DNA of 36,809 bases from positions 1 to 36,809 of the forward strand of contig JADJFX010000006.1 of the NCBI GenBank assembly GCA_016708345.1, written 5' to 3'. Source of the DNA: Candidatus Rhodoferax bjergmarkensis. GTDB taxonomy: Bacteria > Pseudomonadota > Gammaproteobacteria > Burkholderiales > Burkholderiaceae_C. Under the pieces are notes generated by a model that worked only from the letters and a program-made list of their open reading frames with translations, had not been told where the DNA came from and did no database searches. The translations under genes were made by a program, and so were the position numbers. How positions within the stretch are numbered: the first letter of the stretch is position 1; the number at the start of each line of letters is the position of its first letter. Below, one piece after another: positions 8,931 to 16,703 of the stretch.

Positions 8931-8942
8931 GGCGCTATAGCC
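8895..8942 (+). repeat. Dispersed GCTA-N9-TAGC repeat, copy in mutT 3' end
   Basis: GCTA (8895-8898), exactly nine bases, TAGC (8908-8911), then TGCTTGCGC and a degenerate tail containing GGCGCTATAGCC. It matches the copies near 17.94, 22.04, 22.53, 24.72, 26.11 and 34.12 kb; this copy and the 34.12 kb copy are on the plus strand, the others on the minus strand. It overlaps the coding end of mutT and runs past its stop. Confidence 0.75.
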
Positions 8943-8965
8943 ACTATTCTTATAAATTTTATCGG

Positions 8966-9175
8966 TTACTGCAGGTCTGTCTTTGGATCTTCGGGAAGCC
9001 CCGCTGCAGGCATGCGGAAGTTTTCACTGGCCCAGGCACCAAGATCAATATTTTTGCAGCGTTCGCTGCAAAATGGGCGGAAAGGGTTGGAGGGCGCATA
9101 AACGCTGTTGCCACTGCAGGTGGGGCAGGTGACCCGTTTTTCGCTGATTTGCGGGGCTGCTGTGTCCGGATTCAT
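8966..9175 (-). CDS. yacG: DNA gyrase inhibitor YacG (zinc-binding)
   Basis: This small cytoplasmic protein (69 aa from the ATG at 9175) has the YacG four-cysteine zinc site: VTCPTCSGNS, then PFRPFCSERCKNIDLGAWASE, one of the most conserved stretches in the family. YacG binds GyrB and blocks DNA binding by gyrase. The frame can be extended by two codons to a TTG at 9181, but the ATG at 9175 overlaps the zapD stop as ATGA and is preferred. It is the last gene of the leftward coaE-zapD-yacG chain, the usual arrangement in betaproteobacteria. Confidence 0.93.
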   Translation of the reverse strand: MNPDTAAPQISEKRVTCPTCSGNSVYAPSNPFRPFCSERCKNIDLGAWASENFRMPAAGLPEDPKTDLQ

Positions 9176-9927
9176 GAGCAAAGGCTTAATTCAAACGAGG
9201 CGTCTTGCGTGCAGACATGGAGTCGGTCATCGAGCTCATGGCGCATGAGCCGGATCGACACCATCAGCCGATTGCCGCTGATCTCTGGAATCATGTCCAG
9301 GGATGAGTTCAGTGCCAAGCGCAGCAACTGAAAAGTTCTGCCTTGTGGAAGATTTTGCTGATACTGTCCGCCGATGGCCATGACTTTTTGCGGAGAGCCG
9401 GAGTCCCGGAGCATCTTGAGCAAGAGATGAATGGAATCTGCCAACGGCATCAGTTTGGAGATCCAGCGTTCGAGGTCATGCCTGCGCTGCAAGCCCGTTT
9501 TTTGTTGCCAAGCGTAGTAGGCCGGAAGATCGAATTCACAGGTTCCACCGGGTATGCCAACACGGCTGCGGATGCTCATGAGCCAATCATTTTCGGTCAG
9601 CGACTGCCCCACTTTGCCGGGTATATTGTTCAACGCCACAAAACATAGATCCAGCTGGCTGATCACATCATCCAAAACCCCTTGGGCGATGGCCGGGTTG
9701 CCCCGATAGGCCTCCAAAATGTGTTTTTGCTTGTCCAAGTCTTTGAGTACGTCCGATTTGAGGTCCGCGCGTGCGCCCACATCCATGATTTCAAAGATGG
9801 TGGTGAGTGCAAAGTGATGGTCGATGGCCAAGTCACGCGAAACCAGTTCAATCAGACGAAGAAACAGGTGTTCCAGTCGCAAATAAGTGCGGATGCGCTC
9901 GTTAAAAGGATATTCGTAAAGGATCAC
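9172..9927 (-). CDS. zapD: Cell division protein ZapD
   Basis: ZapD (YacF, DUF1342) bundles FtsZ filaments at the division ring. The 251-aa sequence starts MILYEYPFNERIRTYLRLEH, the invariant N-terminus of the family, and continues with EIMDVGARADLKSDVLKDLDKQ and QVWLS-type C-terminal strands (here RLMVSIRLMRH). The start is GTG at 9925-9927. The stop overlaps the yacG ATG by four bases, and coaE lies 26 bp upstream, so co-transcription is likely. Length and motifs are normal. Confidence 0.95.
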   Translation of the reverse strand: MILYEYPFNERIRTYLRLEHLFLRLIELVSRDLAIDHHFALTTIFEIMDVGARADLKSDVLKDLDKQKHILEAYRGNPAIAQGVLDDVISQLDLCFVALNNIPGKVGQSLTENDWLMSIRSRVGIPGGTCEFDLPAYYAWQQKTGLQRRHDLERWISKLMPLADSIHLLLKMLRDSGSPQKVMAIGGQYQQNLPQGRTFQLLRLALNSSLDMIPEISGNRLMVSIRLMRHELDDRLHVCTQDASFELSLCS

Positions 9928-9953
9928 GCTGATTTATTCCGGTTGGGCCAGTG

Positions 9954-10562
9954 CTACTCTAATGATAGCCCGAAGCGACGGGAAATTTGGTGAACCTCTC
10001 CGCCGAGTTCGTCCAGAGACAAATTCGCATTGAAAATAACCGTGTCGGCCGCACCAAGACGGGTTTTACGGCTCGCTTGGGAGGCGATAATTTTTTGAAT
10101 TTCTTCGCGTGACAAGAGGTTGCGTGCCATGACCCGGCTGATTTGAACTTCGGGTGTGCAGTCCACCACCAGTATGTGCTCCACTTTTTGCCGCCAGATG
10201 GGAGATTCAACCAGCAAGGGCACGTCAAACACCACGCAAGGGCAGCCTGATTCGATGGCTGCATCGGTTTGCCGCTGAGTTTCCTGTCCCACCATGGGGT
10301 GAATAATGGACTCAAGTCGTTTGCGTGCTTTGGCATCGCTGTAGGCAAGGGCACGCATCTTGTCCCGGTCCAAGGCCCCTGCAGCAGTAATGAACGCCTG
10401 ACCAAATGCGCTTGCAATGAAAGGGATGGCCAAGCCCCCAGCGGCACTTAGCTCGCGGGAAATCGCATCGGCGTCCACCACGACGGCTCCGCGTTTTTGC
10501 AAAAATTGCGCCACAGTGCTTTTGCCGCTGCCAATGCCACCGGTCAGACCCAGTCGGATCAT
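9954..10562 (-). CDS. coaE: Dephospho-CoA kinase
   Basis: CoaE phosphorylates dephospho-CoA, the last step of coenzyme A synthesis. Walker A GLTGGIGSGKST lies at the very N-terminus, followed by VVDADAISREL, HPMVGQE, VVFDVPLLVES (substrate/lid region) and VMARNLLSREE. From the ATG at 10562 the protein has 202 residues. A GTG three codons upstream (10571) is possible, but AAAGAG lies at good distance before the ATG and the family starts two residues before the strand leading to the P-loop. It lies between pilD and zapD in a leftward run, as in most betaproteobacteria. Confidence 0.96.
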   Translation of the reverse strand: MIRLGLTGGIGSGKSTVAQFLQKRGAVVVDADAISRELSAAGGLAIPFIASAFGQAFITAAGALDRDKMRALAYSDAKARKRLESIIHPMVGQETQRQTDAAIESGCPCVVFDVPLLVESPIWRQKVEHILVVDCTPEVQISRVMARNLLSREEIQKIIASQASRKTRLGAADTVIFNANLSLDELGGEVHQISRRFGLSLE

Positions 10563-10574
10563 CGAACTCACTCT

Positions 10575-11417
10575 TTAGAACCCGACGAAGCGAAGCATTG
10601 CGCCGGGACCAAAAATCATCGCGGTGAGGCCCGCGCCCGCCAGAAATGGACCGAAAGGAATGAAGCCGCCTTCGCGCAATCCACTGGAAAACTTCATGGC
10701 AATTCCAATCACGGCACCCATCACCGAGGCCATCAGAATGATCGGTACCAAGGCTTGCCAGCCAAACCAGGCACCGAGTGCAGCAAACAGTTTGAAGTCG
10801 CCAAAGCCCATGCCCTCCTTGCCGGTGATCAGTTTGAAACCCCAGTACACCAGCCACAGGGAGACGTAGCCCGCCACAGCACCCCAAATGGCCGAGGGCA
10901 GGGTGACAGGTGTCCATTGCAGGGTCGCCCCGATCAGGCCCGCCCAAAGCAGGGGCAAGGTAATGTCATCGGGCAGCAGTGTGGTGTCCCAGTCAATCAT
11001 GGCCAGTGCCAAGATGGCGGCAGAAAATCCGCAAAAGAGCGCGGCAGTGGGTGTTATGCCCCAGCGCCAGCCGCAATAGAAAAACAGCGCACCGGTGCTC
11101 AGCTCCACCAAGGGGTAGCGAAGGCTGATGGGGGTTTTGCAGTCCGAGCATTTGCCCTGCAAAAACAGGTAGCTCAGCATTGGAATGTTTTCATACCACC
11201 GAATGGCGTGGTGGCATTTCTGACAACGCGAACGAGGCACCACCAAGTTAAATGCCACCATTTCGGGGGCCTCTTTGCCAGACATTTCGGCATACTCGGC
11301 CTTCCACTGTGCCTCCATCATCAGAGGCAAGCGGTAAATCACGACATTGAGAAAACTGCCGATCAGTAAGCCGAGAACTCCTACAAAGCTTGCATCAAGC
11401 CATGGCAATTCTGTCAT
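10575..11417 (-). CDS. pilD: Type 4 prepilin peptidase/N-methyltransferase
   Basis: PilD cleaves the leader of type IV prepilins and pseudopilins at the inner membrane and N-methylates the new N-terminus. The N-terminal cytoplasmic domain carries the paired CxxC motifs CQKC and CSDC. The two catalytic aspartates of this GXGD-type protease lie in AMIDWDTTLLPDD and GMGFGDFK. Several hydrophobic helices span the remaining 280 residues, and the start MTELPWLDASFVGVLGLLIGSFLNVVIYRLP is standard. The ATG shares one base with the pilC stop (TGATG), so the two are coupled. Operon: pilB-pilC-pilD-coaE-zapD-yacG. Confidence 0.96.
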   Translation of the reverse strand: MTELPWLDASFVGVLGLLIGSFLNVVIYRLPLMMEAQWKAEYAEMSGKEAPEMVAFNLVVPRSRCQKCHHAIRWYENIPMLSYLFLQGKCSDCKTPISLRYPLVELSTGALFFYCGWRWGITPTAALFCGFSAAILALAMIDWDTTLLPDDITLPLLWAGLIGATLQWTPVTLPSAIWGAVAGYVSLWLVYWGFKLITGKEGMGFGDFKLFAALGAWFGWQALVPIILMASVMGAVIGIAMKFSSGLREGGFIPFGPFLAGAGLTAMIFGPGAMLRFVGF

Positions 11418-12649
11418 CAGACAACTTGACCGAGTTTGAAAATGGGCAGGTACATGGCCACCACGATGCCGCCAATCACAGTGCCCAGAACCACAATGAT
11501 GATGGGCTCCATCAAACTAGAGATGCCGGCCACCATGTCGTCCACTTCGGATTCATAAAAGTCTGCAGCCTTGCCCAGCATGTGGTCCACTGAGCCGGAT
11601 TCTTCACCAATGGCGCACATTTGCAAGACCATGGAGGGGAACAGGTTGACATTGGTCATGGCTGCAGTCAAGGCGGTGCCGGTGGACACCTCCTGCTGGA
11701 TTTTTTTGGTGGCCAATTCGAACACGGAATTGCCGGCTGCACCACCTACTGAATCAAGAGCTTCTACCAGCGGCACGCCAGCGGCGAACATGGTGGACAG
11801 GGTTCGGGTCCAGCGGGCTATGCAGGATTTTTCAACCAATGTGCCAAAGATGGGCATTTTGAGCATGATGCGGTCCATCATCTGCTGCACCTTTTCATTG
11901 CGTTTCCAGGCTTGCATGAAAAAGTAAAAACCGCCACCAAGTCCGCCAAAGATCAGCCACCAGTATTTAACAAAAACTTCACTCATACCAATCACAAACA
12001 GGGTTGGTGCAGGAAGGTCGGCCCCGAAATTGCTGAACACCTCCTTGAAAGCAGGCACCACAAAAATCAAGATCACTGCGGTAACGATAAAGGCCACAAT
12101 CAACACCGAGATCGGGTACATCAAGGCTGATTTGATCTTCGACTTGATGGCTTCGGTTTTTTCCATGTACACCGCTAACCGGTCCAGCAGCTGGTCCAAA
12201 ATACCGGCAGACTCACCGGCTTCGATCAGGTTGCAGTACAGGTTGTCGAAATAAAGCGGAAATTTGCGAAACGCGACGCTCAGTGAGGTCCCGGTTTCAA
12301 CATCGGTGCGAATGTCGTTGAGCAGTTTGGTCACGCTGGGATTTGGGTTGCCGCGCCCCACAATATCAAACGCCTGCAGCAAGGGAACGCCCGCTTTCAT
12401 CATGGTGGCAAGCTGGCGCGTAAAAATTGCAAGATCTTTCGGCTTGATGGATTGACCCGAACGCATGCGGCGTTTTTTGATCTTGGTCGGCGTAACGCCT
12501 TGGCGGCGCAAGGCGGCCTGCACCTGGTTTTCTCCAGCCGCGCGTTGTTCACCGCGAACTTGCTTGCCATTGCGGTCCTTGCCCTCCCATTCATAAACGG
12601 TCTCATTGGAGGCCGTTGACTTTGCGGGTGCTGACTTTGCTGTTGCCAT
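11417..12649 (-). CDS. pilC: Type II secretion/type IV pilus inner-membrane platform protein PilC
   Basis: PilC is the polytopic platform that couples the PilB motor to pilin assembly. The 410-aa protein has the two T2SF repeats, each with a FTRQLATMMKAGVPL-type or WTRTLSTMFAAGVPL-type signature, and three membrane helices (about residues 180-205, 228-250, 380-402). The N-terminus carries the VYEWEGKDRNGKQVRGE beta-structure of pilus-type PilC and the GVTPTKIKKRR segment. A GGGGA ribosome-binding site precedes the ATG at 12649. It lies 20 bp after pilB and overlaps pilD by one base. Pilus versus type II secretion cannot be decided from motifs alone, but the pilBCD grouping favours pili. Confidence 0.95.
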   Translation of the reverse strand: MATAKSAPAKSTASNETVYEWEGKDRNGKQVRGEQRAAGENQVQAALRRQGVTPTKIKKRRMRSGQSIKPKDLAIFTRQLATMMKAGVPLLQAFDIVGRGNPNPSVTKLLNDIRTDVETGTSLSVAFRKFPLYFDNLYCNLIEAGESAGILDQLLDRLAVYMEKTEAIKSKIKSALMYPISVLIVAFIVTAVILIFVVPAFKEVFSNFGADLPAPTLFVIGMSEVFVKYWWLIFGGLGGGFYFFMQAWKRNEKVQQMMDRIMLKMPIFGTLVEKSCIARWTRTLSTMFAAGVPLVEALDSVGGAAGNSVFELATKKIQQEVSTGTALTAAMTNVNLFPSMVLQMCAIGEESGSVDHMLGKAADFYESEVDDMVAGISSLMEPIIIVVLGTVIGGIVVAMYLPIFKLGQVV

Positions 12650-12669
12650 GGGGTCCCCTGGATAATTGG

Positions 12670-14403
12670 TTATACGTTTGTCACAGCCAGTACTTCTTCC
12701 AGAGAAGTCAAGCCCAGTTTTGCTTTGTACAGCCCTGCTTCACGCAGCGATCGCACACCCTCGCGTTTGGCCTGCTCGGCAATTTCGAGGGCGCTGCCAT
12801 CGCGCAGGATGATGCGCTGTATTTCTTCCGTGATGGGCATGACCTGGTAGATGCCGACGCGCCCTTTGTACCCTTTGTTGCACGCGGAGCAGCCAACGGG
12901 TCGGTAGGTGACTAAGGGTTGTTCGAGCTCTTCTGCGCTGTAACCTGCATCCATCAGCGCTTCGGGCGGGATGTTGATGGGAACTTTGCAATTGGGGCAA
13001 AGACGGCGGGCTAGGCGCTGCGCCGTGATCAAAATGACGCTGGAGGCGATATTAAAGGGCGCAATGCCCATGTTTCGCATGCGGGTCAAGGTGGTTGGGG
13101 CGTCATTGGTGTGCAGGGTGGAGAGTACCAAGTGGCCTGTTTGCGCGGCTTTGATGGAAATGTCGGCCGTTTCCAGGTCGCGAATCTCACCCACCATGAT
13201 GATGTCGGGGTCTTGCCTAAGAAACGATTTCAGGGCAACCGAAAAAGTAAGTCCGGCTTTTTCATTGACGCTGACCTGGTTGATACCCGGCAGGTTAATT
13301 TCGCAAGGGTCTTCTGCCGTGGCGATGTTGACGCCGGGCTTGTTCAGCAGGTTCAGGCAGGTGTACAAGGAAACGGTCTTGCCAGAGCCGGTGGGTCCGG
13401 TCACCAAAATCATGCCGTAGGGCCTGCCGATGGCATCCATCAGCCTTGCTTTTTCTTCTGGTTCATAGCCCAAGGCATCAATGCCAAGTTTGGCGCTGCT
13501 CGGGTCAAGAATACGGATCACAATTTTTTCACCAAACATGGTGGGCAAGGTGCTGACCCGGAAATCAATGACCCGTTCTGGCCCGATTTTGAGCTTCATC
13601 TTGCCGTCTTGCGGCACCCGCTTCTCCGAGATGTCCATTCTCGATATCACCTTGATGCGTGATGCGAGTTTTTCTTTGATTGCGATGGGCGGGGAGGCGA
13701 TTTCGCGGAGTTCGCCGTCAATCCGGAAGCGAACCCGGTAATTGTGTTCGTAGGGTTCGAAGTGCAAATCAGAGGCTCGCATGCTGAAAGCGTCGAGCAG
13801 CATTTTTTGCAAAAATTTGACGACCGGCGCGTCTTCAATTTCGGCAGCGCTGGTGTCAATCGTTTCAATCATCGCCTCGGCAGCAGCATCGTCGAACTCA
13901 AACTCACTGCCGACGATGTTGTCTATGGATTCGGCGGTGCTGGTGTTCGTTGCCGTCACCATCTTGAGTAATTTGTCGTACTCGGCAATGACCCAATCAA
14001 CGCCCATCTGGGAGGAGAATTTGATCTTTTCGGCGGCCTGCTGGTCCGATGGATCCGCGGTGGCCACGACCAACCGGTTGGTTCGTTTGCACAGCACTAT
14101 GACCCGGTAGTCTTGGCAAATTTTGGCATCCAGAAGGTCAACGGGAAGGCGGTGGATGTCAATGGCGTCCAGATCGACCATGGGTGCCGCAAACGCCGTT
14201 GACATGGTGTGCGCCAAATCAAACGCAGACACTGCACCAGAGCCGGTAAGTTCTGCGATAAAGCTTGTGCGATTGTTTTCCGCCTTGCGATAAATTTCTT
14301 CAGCGGACTTTTGCCCTAACTTGCCTGCGAGTACTAAGGCGCGGCCCAAGCCCGGCAGGGCAAGAGATGCGGTTGGAGGTTGAGGGGTGTCGCCTGTGGC
14401 CAT
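12670..14403 (-). CDS. pilB: Type IV pilus assembly ATPase PilB
   Basis: PilB is the hexameric extension motor of the type IV pilus. The 577-aa protein has an N-terminal MshEN/GspE_N region (about 1-180), then the secretion ATPase core: SDLHFEPYEHNYRVRFRIDG, Walker A GPTGSGKT, the Asp box ATAEDPCE, Walker B DIIMVGEIRD, the His box STLHTND, and a four-cysteine zinc module (CPNC and CSAC) before the C-terminal domain. It is the first gene of the leftward pilBCD-coaE-zapD-yacG chain. No strong ribosome-binding site precedes the ATG at 14403. No prepilin gene is present in this window. Confidence 0.96.
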   Translation of the reverse strand: MATGDTPQPPTASLALPGLGRALVLAGKLGQKSAEEIYRKAENNRTSFIAELTGSGAVSAFDLAHTMSTAFAAPMVDLDAIDIHRLPVDLLDAKICQDYRVIVLCKRTNRLVVATADPSDQQAAEKIKFSSQMGVDWVIAEYDKLLKMVTATNTSTAESIDNIVGSEFEFDDAAAEAMIETIDTSAAEIEDAPVVKFLQKMLLDAFSMRASDLHFEPYEHNYRVRFRIDGELREIASPPIAIKEKLASRIKVISRMDISEKRVPQDGKMKLKIGPERVIDFRVSTLPTMFGEKIVIRILDPSSAKLGIDALGYEPEEKARLMDAIGRPYGMILVTGPTGSGKTVSLYTCLNLLNKPGVNIATAEDPCEINLPGINQVSVNEKAGLTFSVALKSFLRQDPDIIMVGEIRDLETADISIKAAQTGHLVLSTLHTNDAPTTLTRMRNMGIAPFNIASSVILITAQRLARRLCPNCKVPINIPPEALMDAGYSAEELEQPLVTYRPVGCSACNKGYKGRVGIYQVMPITEEIQRIILRDGSALEIAEQAKREGVRSLREAGLYKAKLGLTSLEEVLAVTNV

Positions 14404-14657
14404 GGTTCAAAAAATACTACGTCAGGAAAAAAATTCGTTCGATCATCGTCGATTGCTGCCCCGGTGTAAATCTAAACCCGTTCAGAAGGGGCAGGCGAGG
14501 GGATCGTTTGATGCCGATAGCTCCAAAGATGCCCTGAAATGCGCGCCACGTCCAGCAATAAGTGCCAAAAAGTTTACTTTATACAACGCCCGCGCAGAGC
14601 ATAAAAGCGCAAACAAGCACAAACGACTGTTTTATGGCCCCAAGGGCGGCCCGAGGG
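14404..14657. other. Gap upstream of pilB with no recognised gene
   Basis: About 250 bp upstream of the leftward pilB gene and downstream of the glyoxalase remnant. It should contain the pilB promoter, but I see no convincing sigma-70 or sigma-54 site and no RNA gene. Open frames crossing it are short and lack family resemblance. Confidence 0.5.
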
Positions 14658-14923
14658 TCAAATTCCGTGGGCCTTCAACGCGGTGCGTGCGGCTGCTAGA
14701 TCGTCGCAATGGCGGGCCTTTTGGCATTCGGATTGACGGCAATGATTTCCAGATAAGCCAGAGGGTTGGCCGGCGTTGCGATTTTGAGGAGGCGATTGTG
14801 GGTGCCGTACTGAGGATGTTCCCCGCCGGGACCAGGGGTGACGCCCAAAGTGGCTTCGCACCATTGCACGCCAATTTCCAGCGTCTGCGCGAAGACGATC
14901 AAGTGATCAATTTGTGTTTTCAT
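14658..14923 (-). pseudogene. Remnant of a glyoxalase-like (VOC) domain protein
   Basis: The frame starting at the ATG at 14923 reads MKTQIDHLIVFAQTLEIGVQ, then WCEATLGVTPGPGGEHPQYG and NRLLKIATPANPLAYLEIIA. This is the N-terminal half of a glyoxalase-like domain protein, a family normally about 200-220 residues long. It stops after 75 residues. A second frame carries on with CDDLAAARTALKAHG, which resembles the next block of the family, before it too ends at 14658. So there is a frameshift near 14705-14715 and the C-terminal half is absent. It is a decayed gene, or in part a sequence error followed by a true truncation. Confidence 0.6.
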
Positions 14924-14968
14924 GGCTTGACCATACCACCCGTGTCCACAGTCAATTCAAGCGCATGC

Positions 14969-15580
14969 TCAGTAGTACAGCGCCAAACCAATTTCGTACG
15001 TGTTGCCCTTGAAAGTCGTGGCGTTGTGGGTGAATGATTCATTGACCCATCGGCCGCTGATGCCAAACTGGGATTTTTGGGCACCAGGCATGGCTTCGGA
15101 CGTTGCGAAAAGGTACTGTGCCTCTACCACGGAACCTCCTGAGCTGGAATAACTCCCGATGCCTGACCAATTGGCGGACACACCGGTGCCGCTCATGTCG
15201 GCATAGGATTTTCGCAATCCGGCACCGATGCGCAGGGATTCGGTGATGTTCACAAACCCCAGCAGTTCAAAGGGGGTGACGGTAAACGTCAGGCTGCCGT
15301 TCATGCCCATGGGGTCGCTGACAGCGCGTCCAATCGATCCTTGCAATGTCAATCGATCGGCAAACCGGTAATCTGCCCCCAGCCGGTACTGCGTTCCGGT
15401 GCCAGCTTGAATTTCAAATGGAAGCGTTTGGGTGGTACCGATGGTAGTGATGGTGCCGGACATGATGGTTTCGCCCCCGTTGGACAAACCCACACCAGCG
15501 AAAAATCGCCATTTTGAGGGCTGCGCTTGTGCCAAGAAACACACGCCCAGAAGCGTCAAACCTGCCACTGTCTTTTTCAT
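14969..15580 (-). CDS. Small outer-membrane beta-barrel protein
   Basis: From the ATG at 15580 the protein has 203 residues: a clear signal peptide (MKKTVAGLTLLGVCFLAQAQ, cleaved after AQA) and then alternating polar/hydrophobic strands such as WRFFAGVGLS, QYRLGADYRFADRLTLQGSIG and FELLGFVNITESLRIGAGLR, ending ...YEIGLALYY with aromatic residues at the C-terminus, as outer-membrane proteins do. This fits an 8-stranded OmpW/OmpA-like barrel of unknown ligand. The open frame extends 41 codons upstream, but the signal peptide fixes the start. GGGGTGG lies only two bases before the ATG. A good promoter is visible about 35 bp upstream of the start. No operon partner. Confidence 0.7.
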   Translation of the reverse strand: MKKTVAGLTLLGVCFLAQAQPSKWRFFAGVGLSNGGETIMSGTITTIGTTQTLPFEIQAGTGTQYRLGADYRFADRLTLQGSIGRAVSDPMGMNGSLTFTVTPFELLGFVNITESLRIGAGLRKSYADMSGTGVSANWSGIGSYSSSGGSVVEAQYLFATSEAMPGAQKSQFGISGRWVNESFTHNATTFKGNTYEIGLALYY

Positions 15581-15610
15581 TGCCACCCCAGTTTGAAAAA
15601 ATAAAAAAAG

Positions 15611-15639
15611 ATTATCCCATGTGACTTTGTAGTGGTTAA
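15611..15639 (-). promoter_or_regulatory. Sigma-70-like promoter for the beta-barrel gene
   Basis: On the minus strand TTAACC (plus 15634-15639) and GATAAT (plus 15611-15616) are separated by exactly 17 bp. They match the -35 consensus at 4 of 6 and the -10 consensus at 5 of 6. The site lies 30 bp upstream of the barrel ATG, in the gap shared with the divergent secreted-protein gene. Confidence 0.55.
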
Positions 15640-15750
15640 TCCGAATTTTCTGGCCTGGAATGGGTAAACCCGATCTTGCGGATCGGGGCTCGCAGGCCCA
15701 CAATCTGACTCCTTCGCGGGATTGTTCTATTAATTAAACTGGAGACAAAA

Positions 15751-16665
15751 ATGAGCCAAGTTGCTAAAAATCGCTGGGGTTTTCGTCCTGTTCGCGCTGC
15801 TGCGGCAGGCTTGGTTACCGCACTGTTGTGTGCTGCTGGCGGTGCGTCCGCCACCAATTATTCGCTATGGGTCAATGGCCGCAGTAACAATTCGGCAGTC
15901 AAGGGCAGCTATACCGACTTTATCTATTGGGGCCCTTCCGGCACAGCTGCGGGGGTCAACAAGAAGTCGGTCAACTGGGATGGCTACAACAAAATATCCA
16001 CCCAAAACTACCGCATTCGCGACGCGCTCGACTGTTTCTGCACGGGTAACAACTGGTGCTATGTCGCAGCGCACAGCGCCGGTAATTTGCAGGTGGGCTA
16101 CGCGCTGTCCATGTACGGTGGTTCCACCCGCAGCAAAAAGAACGCGACCCCCGGTGCCTCTGGCACCTGCGGAAATTCGGGCGGCACACAAACTGGCTGG
16201 AACATCAAGTGGGTGGACATTGCCGCTGGCGCTGGCGGGGGCAGCGAGCTGTCAGACGTGGGTTCTTGGGCCGTCTCAGAGCCGTTGGTGTCCGACCTTA
16301 AAACCACTACTGCAAGGGCCATGTACGACCATAACCAGACCCGTGCCAAGTGGTTCAACATGTATGCCGGTGCCAAGGGTACGCTGTACTCCGGCATCCT
16401 GCCCGGTCAGGACGACGAGGCCGTGGCTTACCACTCAGCAGGTGGTGTCTCTGGCAGCGGCGGTGCCGGCTATTGCAACCCTGGTAACCCCTTCTGCGGT
16501 GAGCTGACCATGGGCACGGCCGGCCTGCGAGGTGGCAAGGTCAAGTGGAGCTACCACTCGGTTGTGTTTCGTGACAACAATGAGTCTTTGAACCACTACA
16601 CCAAGGGCAACTGGGGTGGCGTGGTGTCCAAGGTACGCGAGCACATGGCGGCCAACGCACTGTGA
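15751..16665 (+). CDS. Secreted putative serine hydrolase (alpha/beta-hydrolase-like), unassigned family
   Basis: The 304-aa protein has a signal peptide (about residues 1-34, cut after ASA). The mature part contains VAAHSAGNLQVGYAL, an AxSxG-type nucleophile elbow with S109, as in some lipases; D/E-rich GQDDEAVAYH and the later KWSYHSVVFRDNNESLNHY offer candidate Asp and His. Six cysteines (C95, C97, C103, C140 and two in YCNPGNPFCGE) suggest disulfides in the periplasm or outside the cell. The ribosome-binding site CTGGAG precedes the ATG. The next gene starts 38 bp on and is also exported, so the pair may act together. I do not recognise a named family; the hydrolase call is inference from the elbow motif. 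Confidence 0.6.
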   Translation: MSQVAKNRWGFRPVRAAAAGLVTALLCAAGGASATNYSLWVNGRSNNSAVKGSYTDFIYWGPSGTAAGVNKKSVNWDGYNKISTQNYRIRDALDCFCTGNNWCYVAAHSAGNLQVGYALSMYGGSTRSKKNATPGASGTCGNSGGTQTGWNIKWVDIAAGAGGGSELSDVGSWAVSEPLVSDLKTTTARAMYDHNQTRAKWFNMYAGAKGTLYSGILPGQDDEAVAYHSAGGVSGSGGAGYCNPGNPFCGELTMGTAGLRGGKVKWSYHSVVFRDNNESLNHYTKGNWGGVVSKVREHMAANAL

Positions 16666-16703
16666 TCTGGCGCACGACTCCATCCGCTTGCGGTGCATAG
16701 GTC

